The notes beneath the pieces were generated by a model. The model saw nothing but the letters and a program-made list of their open reading frames with translations, was not told where the DNA came from and did not search any database. The position numbers were made by a program, and so were the translations under genes. Of a stretch of DNA of 64,000 bases, positions 23,362-35,425 are shown one piece after another. This DNA comes from Agelas oroides (Eukaryota; Porifera; Demospongiae; Agelasida; Agelasidae), in the NCBI GenBank assembly GCA_949130485.1, contig OX422184.1:21530824-21594823 (forward strand). Reading direction: 5' to 3'. Every line of letters begins with the position of its first letter. Position 1 is the stretch's first letter.

Positions 23362-23873
23362 TTTACTGTCAACCAGAACCATGATGTCTACTCCATTACA
23401 TCAACTTAACTAATTTTGCATGAAAACTTGTTATGCACATTATACTGTTCAACATCAACCCAATGGATATGAAATTACAGACAAAATAAATGTTCCATAC
23501 ACTACCTGCAATGCAATGATGATCAATGCCCACTTCGTATCAGGCCCAGTTAAAATAACACACACCAGTGCCTGCTTTGTTATGCTTCCAAGGTGATGGG
23601 TATACACAAGAACACGCCATACTGGTGTGGGGCCTAGTAAACTCTGACCTGCTGTGTAAATGTGGAAGCCTGCCCCAAGATCCTTAGTAACCATGAGAGC
23701 TCTACCTGGTTCTTTATAATACCAACAAGTGATACCCACCCTACATTATGCTCAAGAAAAGTGTATCCTAGATAGTATGTGTCACTCTCCACTGGTCACA
23801 TGCACATCACTTTAAGTAATATGAGCTTATTATTCAGTCATTGATTGGGGTGCGCAGAGGCCTGGTCTCATTA

Positions 23874-24245
23874 GTGTTGACTGCCAGGATCAACAGGACC
23901 AGCATGCTAGTGCTGGCCTGTACTGAGATGAAGTCTCACACAGGTACTACCTAACTGGAGGCATGAGTGTGGTGAAACAGTGACAAGTGAGGTAAAAGTG
24001 TTGACTCCCAGGATCAACAGGACCAGCATGCTAGTGCTGGCCTGTACTGAGATGAAGTCTCACACAGGTACTACCTAACTGGTGGCATGAGTGTGGTGAA
24101 ACAGTGACAAGTGAGGTAAAAGTGTTGACTCCCAGGATCAACAGGACCAGCATGCTAGTGCTGGCCTGTACTGAGATGAAGTCTCACACAGGTACTACCT
24201 AACTGGTGGCATGAGTGTGGTGAAACAGTGACAAGTGAGGTAAAG
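23874..24245. repeat. 124-bp minisatellite, three units
   Basis: Three tandem copies of a 124-bp unit starting GTGTTGACT and containing the near-palindrome CCAGCATGCTAGTGCTGG. Unit 2 of the large repeat has a single copy at about 35010-35132. Confidence 0.93.
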
Positions 24246-24545
24246 CAAAGAAGGGGGAAGGTGATGAGGGTGGGTGACAATATATGACTGCCCAGTGAAC
24301 TGCAGGTGAACTTGTGTTCACAATGCTTTATCTGGTAATCCTCAGGTGATTAAATTATGTTGTCTATCACCTGTCACATGGTGTCAAACATCCACCTGGG
24401 CGAGTGCCCCAAAATTTACATCTCTAAGTGTGACAGACTTGTACACACGTACGTACGCATGAAAATTGTGAGAATAGATCCTCCATTCAAAGCCATGCAC
24501 TAATGCACTCGACATAAGGCCACAGTTAAAACAGGTACAGTTTTC

Positions 24546-26035
24546 AACCAAAGCAAGCCCAACTATCAATAAGTTAGTTTACACGATATAGTGCAACTAA
24601 TTGACATCACACAAAATTGCCATCTTTTAATAACTCTCTCACATGTTCAACAATATAGTGCTTCCTACATGGCAATGCTCTCAAAATGTGTGGTGCAAAA
24701 ATTTATGGGACTGCTACATTTGTGTATATCACAGATATGATGTGAGGACATTGTTTAGGGGTAGCTAGGCATGCATCAAGTAGGAATTTTCTGGAAACCT
24801 ACTTTGTGACATCTGACTAGATGTTCTAGGTGTACCTGTCCTAGAGGTAATATTTCATCACATACACAAGAATGAACTTCCATTGAAAGTACGTAGAGTT
24901 GATACACACTTCATAGACGCATCAGATATTGATGCCCACCCTTAATGATAGTTCAGTTGATACAATGCATTAGCCTCATTCCCAGGCTCCTCCTAAGCTG
25001 TTCAGTCTGCATGACATATGAAAAATAAGACCGAACAGCTGGGGAAGGAACTGAAAACAAAGCTAACTGTGTGTTAATACAATGAAAATATGTGACTGAA
25101 TAATGTCCAATTTGCACTCGGGACTTCCATAATTATAAGAATATAGTGACATGTTCTCAACTTTCTCTATGACAGGGAGGCAATCATCTTCATGGACATA
25201 CAGTGCTCAAGACAGCTTGTAGCTAAATGTGTGGGACAGTAGACTTAAAAACACTGGTTGTACCCATTCCATTACCACATGACTACAGATTTTGGTCCAT
25301 TTTGAACTACTGACATGTAGTCCACTACTGAAATGGTGGGGCAACTCTCTGTATGAGGATGCTTTGAGGAGTCCAGCTCTTGGTTTATTCACAATCTTGT
25401 GGCAACACAAATTGAGGGTGGGGCTTAACAGGTGAGGTTACATACCATAATCTTTTCAAATGAACAGCACTGAAGTGCAGAACCCTCGGCACAAGCTATA
25501 TGATAAGCGTTTATGCTTGCTATCTGTGTTCGGTTCTGTTCTTGCCTGTGCAAAGTCCGCTCACATGTTTCAGAAGCTCTCTTACTCACTTTGTCTCTCT
25601 CTCAAGTTCCTCACTAATAAGTCTTCCTCAGACAGTAGGCCTAAGGCTTTTCTACGTTTCACTGCGTTCTCAGGCTCCCCAACAGCAGTACACCGTGCTT
25701 TCCTTTTCTTCGATGCGAAGGCATGGCCAGTCACAAACTGACCTCTTCACGTGCACCACGGTATTACACTGTAGGCATACATTTGGTGGTTAATTACACC
25801 CTCACAATATATTCAGCCATACCTTGAGGCTGCACCCTGGATATTGACCATAAATCTCTTTGGCTACCATAAATAAAACGAATCTGTTCATATACAAGAT
25901 TAATCCGTAGGCATGAGAATATTATGCCTATAATATCATTCTATGCTCTTATGCTCAAACAATGTGATGATTATCCTGTTAACCCTTTGAACGTGATAGG
26001 CCTATATATATATGCCTAATCTTTACTTCCCGTGA
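24546..26035. other. Linker between units 1 and 2, mostly single-copy
   Basis: 24546-24660 is a diverged relative of 63710-63790. 24968-25060 is a weak GTTCCCAG foldback. About 25468-25790 appears inserted. 25790-25925 matches the end of block B. No ankyrin exon found. Confidence 0.6.
25589..25750 (-). CDS. Orphan basic open frame, possible exon or transposon remnant
   Basis: A 54-codon frame without ATG, running after a stop at about 25751 and ending in a stop. It includes FASKKRKARCTAVGEPENAV and RRKALGLLSEEDLLVRNLR, i.e. two basic clusters resembling nuclear-localisation signals and a charged helical stretch. It is in single-copy DNA bordered on the left by AACCCTCGGCAC words shared with the hairpin element at 44747. 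It could be a transposon gene fragment. Function unknown. Confidence 0.25.
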
Positions 26036-26782
26036 GCATGAATGGTGTATTTATACACCTGCATTACATTTGGGCCCCTACCGTGTGAAGAAGCAAAGCC
26101 AAGCAGCTCATGAGGGTAAATCCTTTCCTATTTAGTGGTAACTGTTGAGGCCACACCTTTTCACTTACATCACTATCCAGGAAAAGCAGAAAGGGGCAGT
26201 AGTCTCGCAAGCCAGATCTAACCAACCCCAGTGCAGATCGCTTTCAGTATAACGCACGGTGCTGGGGTTGGTTGGGTCTGGCTTGCGAGAGTAGAAGGGG
26301 TGGTACTACTTTGTGAGTGTGATTTGCCCAAGGGCTGCCAAACACGAAGCTTTTTCTCAAATGAGGGAAGCAAATGACCTCCAGTTTTCACATATGACAG
26401 AAGTACTACCTTCAAATAACTTAGAAATTGGCTGAATCTGTTGGGGCTATGGGTATCAAGTGGGAAAATTGGCACTATTTCAAAGTGCTGGTAAGTTACG
26501 AGTATAGTCACACATAAATGGCTTCAAACAAGAGGAAATAGCTTACTTAGCAGTGGTCAGTAACTTAGATAAACTAGTCCACCCTAGTTACACGCCACTT
26601 TTATGCAAATCAGGCAACTGGCTAAGCCTAACGCTTGCTTAGCATGCTTGACACTTTGGAGCCTTTCAATTGAAGTCGGATAAAAAGTTGCCAACAGTAC
26701 CTCTCGAGTGTTTCTGCATTTAAGCCACACAAACGTGATCCTCCAGCATAGCACTGGAGGATCATGTTCAACATCATCTCAC

Positions 26783-26881
26783 CTCTTTCTGTTGGTTTAC
26801 ATCAGCTCCATTTTTCAATAGGTAGGCAACAATCTCTTGATGTCCTTTTGCACTGGCAATGTACAGTGCACTCTGGCCAGT
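26783..26881 (-). CDS. Ankyrin-repeat exon, type C (copy C2)
   Basis: 99 nt, phase 0/0, acceptor TATTCACAG, donor GTGAGATG. Opens TGQSALYIASAKGHQEIV and ends NGADVNQQKE. Relative to C1 it has four base changes and all four change the residue: Gln16 to Glu, His20 to Tyr, Gln23 to Lys, Glu32 to Lys. No synonymous change is present. The net effect shifts surface charge while buried core positions (A5, L6, A9, V18, L21, L22, G25, A26) stay unchanged, as expected of a folded, selected repeat. Confidence 0.87.
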
Positions 26882-28711
26882 CTGTGAATACAAGGGATGC
26901 AGAACAAATTGCTGGTAATTCTCACTGTTTACAAACCCTCACACTGTCTGCTTAGCCTCATTCCCAGGCACGTCCACACCTCCAGTTTTTGGTCGATGAA
27001 AATGATAAAGAGTGGAGGTTGGAAAAGGCCTGGGAATGTGGCTGTAGCTAGTTCAGACATTTCACCATTCAATAAGCATAACAATATACAGAGTGGATTA
27101 TGTAGCTCTTGTAAATTGATGACCTTCCTCACTATTTACTGTTACAGGAAAATTGTTATACTACATAAAAATCAATGTACTTGTGTGGTGCCATGGTAAT
27201 AATTAGAGCAATTTGTCAAACATAACAATGAGACAGATATTGTTAAACTCTAATTGATACCATCTGGGAGGAGAGTCTCAGCTGATGAATAATCATGTTC
27301 TCATAGTATATACAGACAGGGTTCATTGTGAGGTCAAGGTTCAATACAGTATAAATATTAGTGTGTATACCCACGACAGTATTGTCTCAGATACAGTCCT
27401 TGTGAAGTGGAGATACAGTGCATCTTATTTAGCCGTAGCTTAGTATGGGACATGTGGTGTGAACAACACCCTTTGGTGGATTTTTATGCAGGATTGGTGC
27501 CTGGTGTAGGACTCCTGATTTGATAGCTGGCAATAGGTAGAACAATATTTCATGCAGCTTAAAACTATCTTCTATGGATGTTGAGTGCAACCTCTGGGAA
27601 GCAATCAGACTAATAGATGTATGTTTAAGGCAACAAAATTATCAAGACAAGGTTTTCAAGTCTTGCAGGTGAAGCCGTGTTCAATTGTAAACAAATTCAA
27701 GTGCTTTGGGAGGCACATGCAGTTAGTGGTGTACCATGTCACATGCAAATGGTGATACATGCCAAACAAATGAATCCCTAGCAACAACATTGGTGACCCT
27801 AACCTCTGTATACACATACATTGGTCGTTGCATCAGTGAAACAAGGCTTCCATCTTATCACTGTGCCTCAGATTGACTATACCAATTACCATGGTACAAT
27901 GCATACGTGTATCACAGATATGACATGATATTTCAGGGTGGGTCTCAATTAGAAATCTCCTGGAAAATTAGTACACAACATTTGGGAAGCAGTAAAGGTA
28001 TGGCCAGAAAGGGAAATCGAAATGAAAACAGAAACGGAACGCTTTGTATACAGATGGCATAAGTACGGATTACAGAATGGAGTGGTCAAAACCACTTACT
28101 CTGTGCATTCTGTTCCCAGGACACCACCCAGCTCTTGTCACTTTCAATATGGAAAAGCAGCGAGTCCTGAGAATTTTATCTTGTAAGCGACATCAAGGAT
28201 TAATAAACACAGGTGGGACCATTTTCACTACATACACACTATTGCTGGTGACCTTTTCTGAGTAGTCCTTTTAACTTCAGTTACACACTTCTTACAAAGT
28301 TTAGTATCAGCGTTTAGCACCACAGATGTACGGTAGTATATAAATAACATGCAGAGGCTGTGTAGCTCCACAACAATTAAACACACGTGCAAACAGTTAA
28401 CTTTCACTTCTTCTTTGGGCTACTTCAGGTGGTATGACACAAAAGTTTCTACTACCATATTTCTACCCCTGATGTCACTCTGACGATAAAAGTTCCCAAC
28501 TGCAAGATATGGAATGCTGGGTGGGGGCATGAGAATGAGGCTGTATCATGTGCTTTAAGAGTGTCATCTATGACTATACCAACCTTGTCCTGGGAGATGA
28601 CATCATGAATAGCATATTTCATATTCCAGATGTACACAAGCAAACACTCATGCATAAACACTTGATCCTGATTAGGAAACTCAAGAGTGTGAAGATTATT
28701 TCTAGTCTTAA

Positions 28712-29329
28712 GGTGGCAGTTCAAAGTAAGAGTGATGAAGCCATGCTGAGTACTTAACACACTACAAATTGGATTACAAACACTGGAAACCACAAGATTG
28801 TGCCACTAAAGTGCGTGATAACGAGTTCATAATTCATTTGCAGCAGCTTTTGTGCAGAATTTCAAATATCTCGGAACTGTATCCCTGATAGGAACCGGAT
28901 AAGCAGTGAACGATTCTGCACGCGTCGGCCTTTTCGGTGATGTATGATATAAGGCTGAGGTCAAAAATTGTGCTCGCTGTAATAATTTTAGATATGATTG
29001 ATGCGCTGCAAGAACAGGTTTTTAGCGCTATTGCCCAAAGTCTTTATAGCAAGCGCTCAAGCATACATCGCTGCAAATGGAACATAAAAAAAAATAAAAA
29101 TTCATAATTTTCTGACCATCATCAAGTCAGATATTTGGAATGTAGAATTCTTATATAAGCTAAGTTCTAAAAAATGGTTTCTGCTTACTGCATGCTGCTT
29201 AAACTACAAACTGGAGATACTCAAACAAGAGCAGTCTTAGAGCTTACATAAAGGCCAATATTGCTAGGTAGGGTGTGGAAAAAATGCACATCTTATGACT
29301 AGTTTATCCCAGAAGGTTGAACCGCCACC
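28712..29329. mobile_element. TTAA element, GGTGGCAGTTCAA ends (unit 2)
   Basis: Second-unit copy of 17498-18109, with both TTAA flanks and both terminal repeats kept. The third-unit copy starts at 39416 but is cut by a deletion at about 39688. Confidence 0.65.
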
Positions 29330-32300
29330 TTAATATTGTATAGTGGGTTATTTTCATAAATTCAGCCAGTCCCTCAATCTGTACCCTGGTTACTGACCAT
29401 AAGCTATGATGCAGTAACTAGTAAGTAATAGCTGCTTAGCCTTATTCCAAGGCCCATCGACACCTCTCGTTTTTGACTGTTGAAAATGATTAAAAAGTGG
29501 AGCTGGAAAGTGTGGAAATGTGGCAGTAGCTAGTTCTTCTGAGAGAAGACTTTCAGTGGATTATGTAGTTCTTGCAGACTGAATATCTCCATCAATATCT
29601 ACTGTTACTTGTGAATGGTTATTGCCGAGCACATTAGGGCGAGGCTACCGATCTTGCATTGTCTGTTCTCGGTTGGCAGGGTGTGGCTTACATAGTTATG
29701 TGCTAACATCTGTCACACAAAAATCTGTCACATTTAGAAACGCAAACAACATTACGCTTAGGAATGAAAACATTAATTATAGTTAGGAATGCCCCAGCAC
29801 AGCAGCATTGCTAGCAGTCTCATTGTTTCATACCGGCTGCGGTTTCATACCAGTACTGGGGTCAGCAGAGCGCGGCCAGCGTGTGCCAGCACCAGCAAAG
29901 CGAAGGCAGAGAGCTAGACAGTGTAGAGCGATAAACAGAGCTCGAGGAAGTGGATTCCGAGAGGCCATCAGAGTGCAGTCAATGCCTTACAACACTAAGG
30001 GAGTGACGGCAAAGAGGCTAGTAGAGTGAAGCAAAAAGACAGTGATAGTGAAGTTACTATGCCATGCCATTTTGGTGCTAGGCAACGGCTGCAAAAATGT
30101 CGCTAATCTCCGCAAACCCATCAAAAGCATCACTTTGATATGCTTCATTCATGTCTCAAGATCACTGACCATGCCTTTATATGTATGTACAAGCAAAGAA
30201 GATTTCAAGACAAAAGTTTCTAATTCTTAGAGGTGAAGCCCTGCTATTTGTAAACACATTCAAGTGTTGGGAGGTACTTAGTGGTGTACTGTGTCACATA
30301 CCAATGTTGATGCATAGCAAACAAAATAGTGCTGATTAGCAACAACATTCCTGACCATCACCTGTGAATACACATACATTGGTCATGAAAAAACGGTTCT
30401 GTCATATCCACAGAACAGGGATAGGCAATGTAATAGAAAAAATTCTGCAATCCTTCCTAAGGTAATGTGGATACTCGAGCAGCCATGTGTGGATGGTAGA
30501 CACAAACCCAGCTGTGGTTTGCGATTGAGATGACGATGAAAACTTGTACTTTTTATTGATTGAAACATCACCTTTGACTGTGAACAAATTAACATGGGAT
30601 GCTAGGAGACTCGCGTGAGCAAAAATCTATACATTTTCAGTGGCCTCTCAGTTGGCTTCTGCACAAAATGCAAATTCTCAAAAACACTGGCCTGATGATG
30701 ACTGGAGCATTCAGTCGAAACTGCGGCAAGTTATTTTCCGAGCTCAAGTTGGTAACAGATAACCTTCTCTTCTAAATCTATACAGTTTTATGTACACGTT
30801 ATTATGGATGGGTGTAGCTGTACGTAGGGGAATAAAGCCAGTACCTACAGTCTCGTTCCCACTGTCAAGTGTTGGAAAGATGGGCAGGGGCCTGAAAATC
30901 GGCTTCCATTTTGTTTATGTACACGTGTGTACAATTGGGTTCGGAGCTGAAAATAGTGGGGCTTTTAAGTTACCTGGGAGTGGGGCAGTTATGATTAAAT
31001 AGGTGGAGCATTTGTGATGGGCAGTGATGGTTATGTGGGTGGATATATCAGTTCCCAGTATCATTTAGATACGTATGCTCAAAAAACACTGGCCTTCGGT
31101 GTAGTACCCTCTCTGATCATTGCATGACTATGGGTCTATTATGTCACTCTGCATTATGTCAATTTGACATACTACTAGGCATATGCAGGTGCACTGTGCC
31201 TTATGCAGATCATGTGGGAGTGGTTTTATATAGTCAGTTTTTCGTGAGAACATCTGACAGTGGGAAGTGTGTCTAGTGTGTGTAGAGTCTTCTTACAATG
31301 ATGCTGGGTTGCCTCCAGCTCATGGACGTGGTTACGAGGTGTATCACATACCAATGAAAAGTGCATCACTTACCAATCAGAACTGTATCACTCAGCTGCT
31401 AGTACATGTTTCCTGTCATCTTGTGTAGTTTGTTACACACTGAGTCTGTAAATCACCCTACTGTCCCACGTACCCACGTCTTTGTGGCAAAGAGTGCATA
31501 TGGCAGTGATGTTACGTAGACTACTACCGTAATCACTCAACAATACGCTCCCCCTTTTTGTTAATTAGATTTAGCAACAAGTAGAGGGGCCTATAATGGT
31601 AATTAGTCTCGTTCATACGCCCCCTTTCCTCGCTGTGGAGCATGCGAGGGGAAACAGCAATGCCAGAATAGTCCGTCACCGTCTCGTCCGGTTTGCGATG
31701 AAGCTCGTAGTGGCTCAGTTCCGCAGGGCAAAGGATCATGAATCAATGAAGGTGCAGAGTGTGTGCGTTCAGAAAACACGATGCAGTTTTCGCACAACCA
31801 CCAGCTAGCTACGAGCATGCTGCCGCGCAGCCAATCGCTTTGTTGGTGTATCGCTGGCCACTAGGTAGCTAGACTGGTCCAGTGAGTTCTAACCTCCCTC
31901 TCATTCCTCGGAGTCACAGGGTTCTTCTGTGCTTATTGTGTATTAAATTTCCATGTATGGTCAAGGGGGGGTTTAAATTGGAGATAAATAACCACGTAGC
32001 TTTACTCATCATACTTTACAGACCTACTTAGCACACCCTACAATTGAAACCCAGCAAGTGACCTCAAAGGCGTAGCTTTTAGTGAAATCCATAGCAACAG
32101 CTAGCCCATGGTGTGAGGATGTACTATATTCGCCAGACCCTCCTTTCATCTTTAGAGAGGGATCTGGGTTCGAGACTAGCATGACCATAGTCAAACCCAG
32201 ACAGAAACATATCCACATGATGTAACCACATAAGATCCAGTCACAAGTAAGCACTAGACTAATATGATGTGTTCACAAAACAAAAGAAATACCTACATGT

Positions 32301-32926
32301 GCGTTGAATGACTAAAATTATGTCATAACATTCCCAATCCCAATCTAAGACTTATAAGACTTAGTATCATTCTGTGTACAGTGGTTTGGTTAAATTCTAA
32401 GATTGTGCTTACAATGCTACTTCAAGGATACTGACAGGAGCAAAAAATGTCAAAGAGTAATAGCATTTGTTTAAATGCCTGTGTTTGGTGTGGGTGTGCT
32501 CAAGTATGTCTCATGTATAGCTTTAGTGAAGTAGTTCAGCTTAGCGAACAGTCACTGTTTGTTTTGAATGTGGACATACACGATATCTCATGTATAACTT
32601 TAGTGAAGTAGTTCAGCTTACTAAACAGTTACTGTTTGTTTTGACTGTGCACATACATGAAACCACTAGCCTTGTTCACAGAACATTGCGTGCCCAGATT
32701 TTGTTGCTTGCTGTACAAACTTCTGCAGATCACCACAGACAATGCAAGTCGCCTTTACTTAGTATCAATAGCCATCACTGATATTCTGTGGTACATGACT
32801 AGCAATGTAGCTGTTTGGAACGGTCATTGTGGATATTGTCAAGCCAACATTGAACAAGGGGGTTATGGTATGTGTGCACCGTTCAGCATCACAAACACAA
32901 TCTATAACTGTAACACTCCATCTTAC

Positions 32927-33025
32927 CTTTGTCTCCTGCTCCACACTAGCTCCTGCTTGTAGTAGCAGCTCAACAACCTGGGCACGACCCTCCTGACAGG
33001 CAACATGCAAAGCACCGAACCCATC
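32927..33025 (-). CDS. Ankyrin-repeat exon, type D, eroded consensus (copy D2)
   Basis: 99 nt, open, phase 0/0, acceptor CTCTTTCAG, donor GTAAG. It begins DGFGALHVACQEGRAQVV. Two positions that ankyrin repeats rarely change are altered: Thr4 is Gly, and His14 of the Gly-His pair is Arg. The second half (VELLLQAGASVEQETK) is intact and identical to D3. The acceptor has lost two bases relative to D1 and D3 (CTTTCAG rather than TTTCACAG) but remains usable. It may be a diverged working repeat, the product of partial gene conversion, or an early pseudo-exon. Confidence 0.78.
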
Positions 33026-33804
33026 CTGAAAGAGTCAACAATAAAGATCAATGTACATTTATAGTCAACATGTTTAATGACACAGAGTAGCAAATGATTA
33101 ATACTTTACCACTGATCTGCTGCTAGGGGTACACAGGATGTAGCACAATGTATAGCTCAAGGGTTAATTATACATCACATGCCAGGCCAGGCTGATTAGT
33201 ACTCTTGCAACAGCAACCATGTGAGCCAATTAGAGTTCAGTAATCTTCTAACATGATATTACAAGAACATTAAATACAGCTGTAACTTGACTGGGGTCAG
33301 CAACAAAGAATGATTAACTCAACATTTCATAAATTGTTTACAGTATCATTTGTCTATGCATGGCTGTTCCATGCATAAAAAGAACAGAACCACGCCTGTA
33401 TTGTATATGGCCTGGAAGGGAGACTGATGCATGGAGCATGCATGGACTTGTAGACTCACGCATGGAACATGCATAAAATGGTAGATTCATGCATGCACAT
33501 ATCATGCATGTATTACACATGATACATGCACGAATCTACCATTCCATGCACATATGCAGTCTAACATTAATGCCCACTTCATACCACACCAGATATAAAC
33601 ATACCATGCACCAATCCCTGCTTGAGGGGGTTTCCAAAGTGCTGATTATACACTAGAACGTGGCATGCTGGGTCTTGTGGTTTATAGCTTATTAACCTCT
33701 GACCTGCTGTGCAAACTAGTATGAAAGCCTGTCACATGAGCCTTAGTAACCATGAGTGCTCTTAGCAGCTCTTTATCATGTATTCCAGCTGTTCACTTAA
33801 GTCA

Positions 33805-34445
33805 TAGTTATATCCCTCCTGGGGGATAGCCTCGTCCCCAGGCCCCATCTGAAAAAATGGGAAAGGGGCCTGGTAGTGTTTCCGTGTATTTTCTGTCAAC
33901 CTTTGCCACTCAAAGTTTTGAGGAACCAATCAGATTGTGGAATGAAACCACGTGGAATGTGATCTCGTCACATGCGCACGAGGCCAAATGTGCTGACTAT
34001 GCAATATGGTGGAGTAGCTCGTGATGGCGTAGTCTTTGTTTCCTATGCGTTTTTCTGGAGATCGGTGGACAATCAAACTCGGAGAGCGCTGTATACCCAT
34101 GCGGGATATCGAGACAAACTCCCCGATCGTCTGTTGGCACTGGCTGGGGTCCGTGAGGTCTGTTTGAATTTGTGTATAGGATGTGTGCATCCGAGCTGGA
34201 TAGATAAACATAGAAGGTAGCATACAGCATTGCTAGTTCAACTCGCTCCTGCTCCAGCTTGCATACGTTTGCATTATAGTCAGCTGACATCAACTGTTGA
34301 AGTACGGTGTGTCCTACCGTAGCACGCTTTTATGACGTACACATTAGTGACAGAAAGCCTCGTGTAAGCCCAATGTGTAAAACGACTACCCTGGGGGGTA
34401 GCCTCGTCCCCAGGCCCCACCACACCCCAGGGAGGGATATAACTA
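33805..34445. mobile_element. 641-bp inverted-repeat element in D2
   Basis: Copy of 22641-23281 with the same ends. A third copy starts at 43255 in unit 3 but is cut off at the junction with E3 at 43565. Confidence 0.7.
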
Positions 34446-35425
34446 TTATATAACCTGTTACCTAGGCAACATCACTGTAGAAGAGAGATATGAGCAACAC
34501 TTTATATGTTGCCTAGGTAACAGGTTTTACTGTCAACCAGAACCATGATGTCTACTCCATTACATCAACTTAACTAATTTCACATGAAAACTTGTTACGC
34601 ACATTATGCTGTTCAACATCAACCCAATGGATATGAAATTACAGAAATGTTCCATACACTACCTGCAATGCAATGATGATCAATGCCCACTTCATATCAG
34701 GTCCAGTTAAAAATAACATACACCTGCTTTGTTATGTTTCCAAGGTGATGGGTATACACAAGAACACCCATACTGGTGTGTGGCCTAGTAAACTCTGACC
34801 TGCTGTGTAAATGTGGAAGCCTGCCACAAGATCCTTAGTAACCACAAAGCTCTACCTGTTTCTTAAAGTGATACCCACCCTACATTATGCTCAAGGAAGT
34901 GTATCCTAGATAGTATGTGTCACTCTCCACTGGTCACATGCACATCACTTTAAGTCATACGAGCTTATTATTAGGTCATTGATTGGGGTGGGGCAGTGGC
35001 GGGATCTTAGTGTTGACTCCCAGGATCAACAGGACCAGCATGCTAGTGCTGGCCTGTACTGATATGAAGTCTCACACAGGTACTACCTAACTGGTGGCAT
35101 GAGTGTGGTGAAACAGTGACAAGTGAGGTAAAACAAAGAAGGGGGAAGGTGATGAGGATGGGTGACAATATCTGACTGCCCAGTGAACTGCAGGTGAACT
35201 TGTGTTCACAACGCTTTATCTGGTAATCCTCAGGTGATTAAATTATGTTGTCTAGCACCTGCCACATGGTGCCACACATCCAACTAGACGAGTGCCCCAA
35301 AATTGACATCTTTAAGTGTGACAGACTTGTACGCACGTATGTACACATGAAAATTGTGGGAGAATAGATCCTCCATTCAAAGCCTGGCGCTAATGCACTC
35401 GGCAATAAGGCAACAGTTAGAGCAG

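Larger units (their letters stand above)
13846..24545. repeat. C+D unit, copy 1
   Basis: First of three tandem copies, carrying the C1 and D1 ankyrin exons. Starts at GTGTATTTATACACCTGC. Private features relative to the other copies are a 980-bp TTAA insertion (16514-17493), three rather than one 25-bp minisatellite units, and three rather than one 124-bp units. Copies 2 and 3 appear closer to each other than to this one. Confidence 0.88.
26036..35425. repeat. C+D unit, copy 2
   Basis: Second tandem copy with exons C2 and D2. It lacks the 980-bp insertion and the minisatellite expansions of copy 1. It carries a small local duplication near 32500-32640 (the words TCATGTATA-CTTTAGTGAAG occur twice). 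It ends where segment E1 begins. Confidence 0.88.

Noticed and set aside
23874-24245. Direct repeats considered as a CRISPR-like array
   Set aside because: Units of 124 bp are continuous, without unique spacers, in an intron-rich eukaryotic context; it is a minisatellite.
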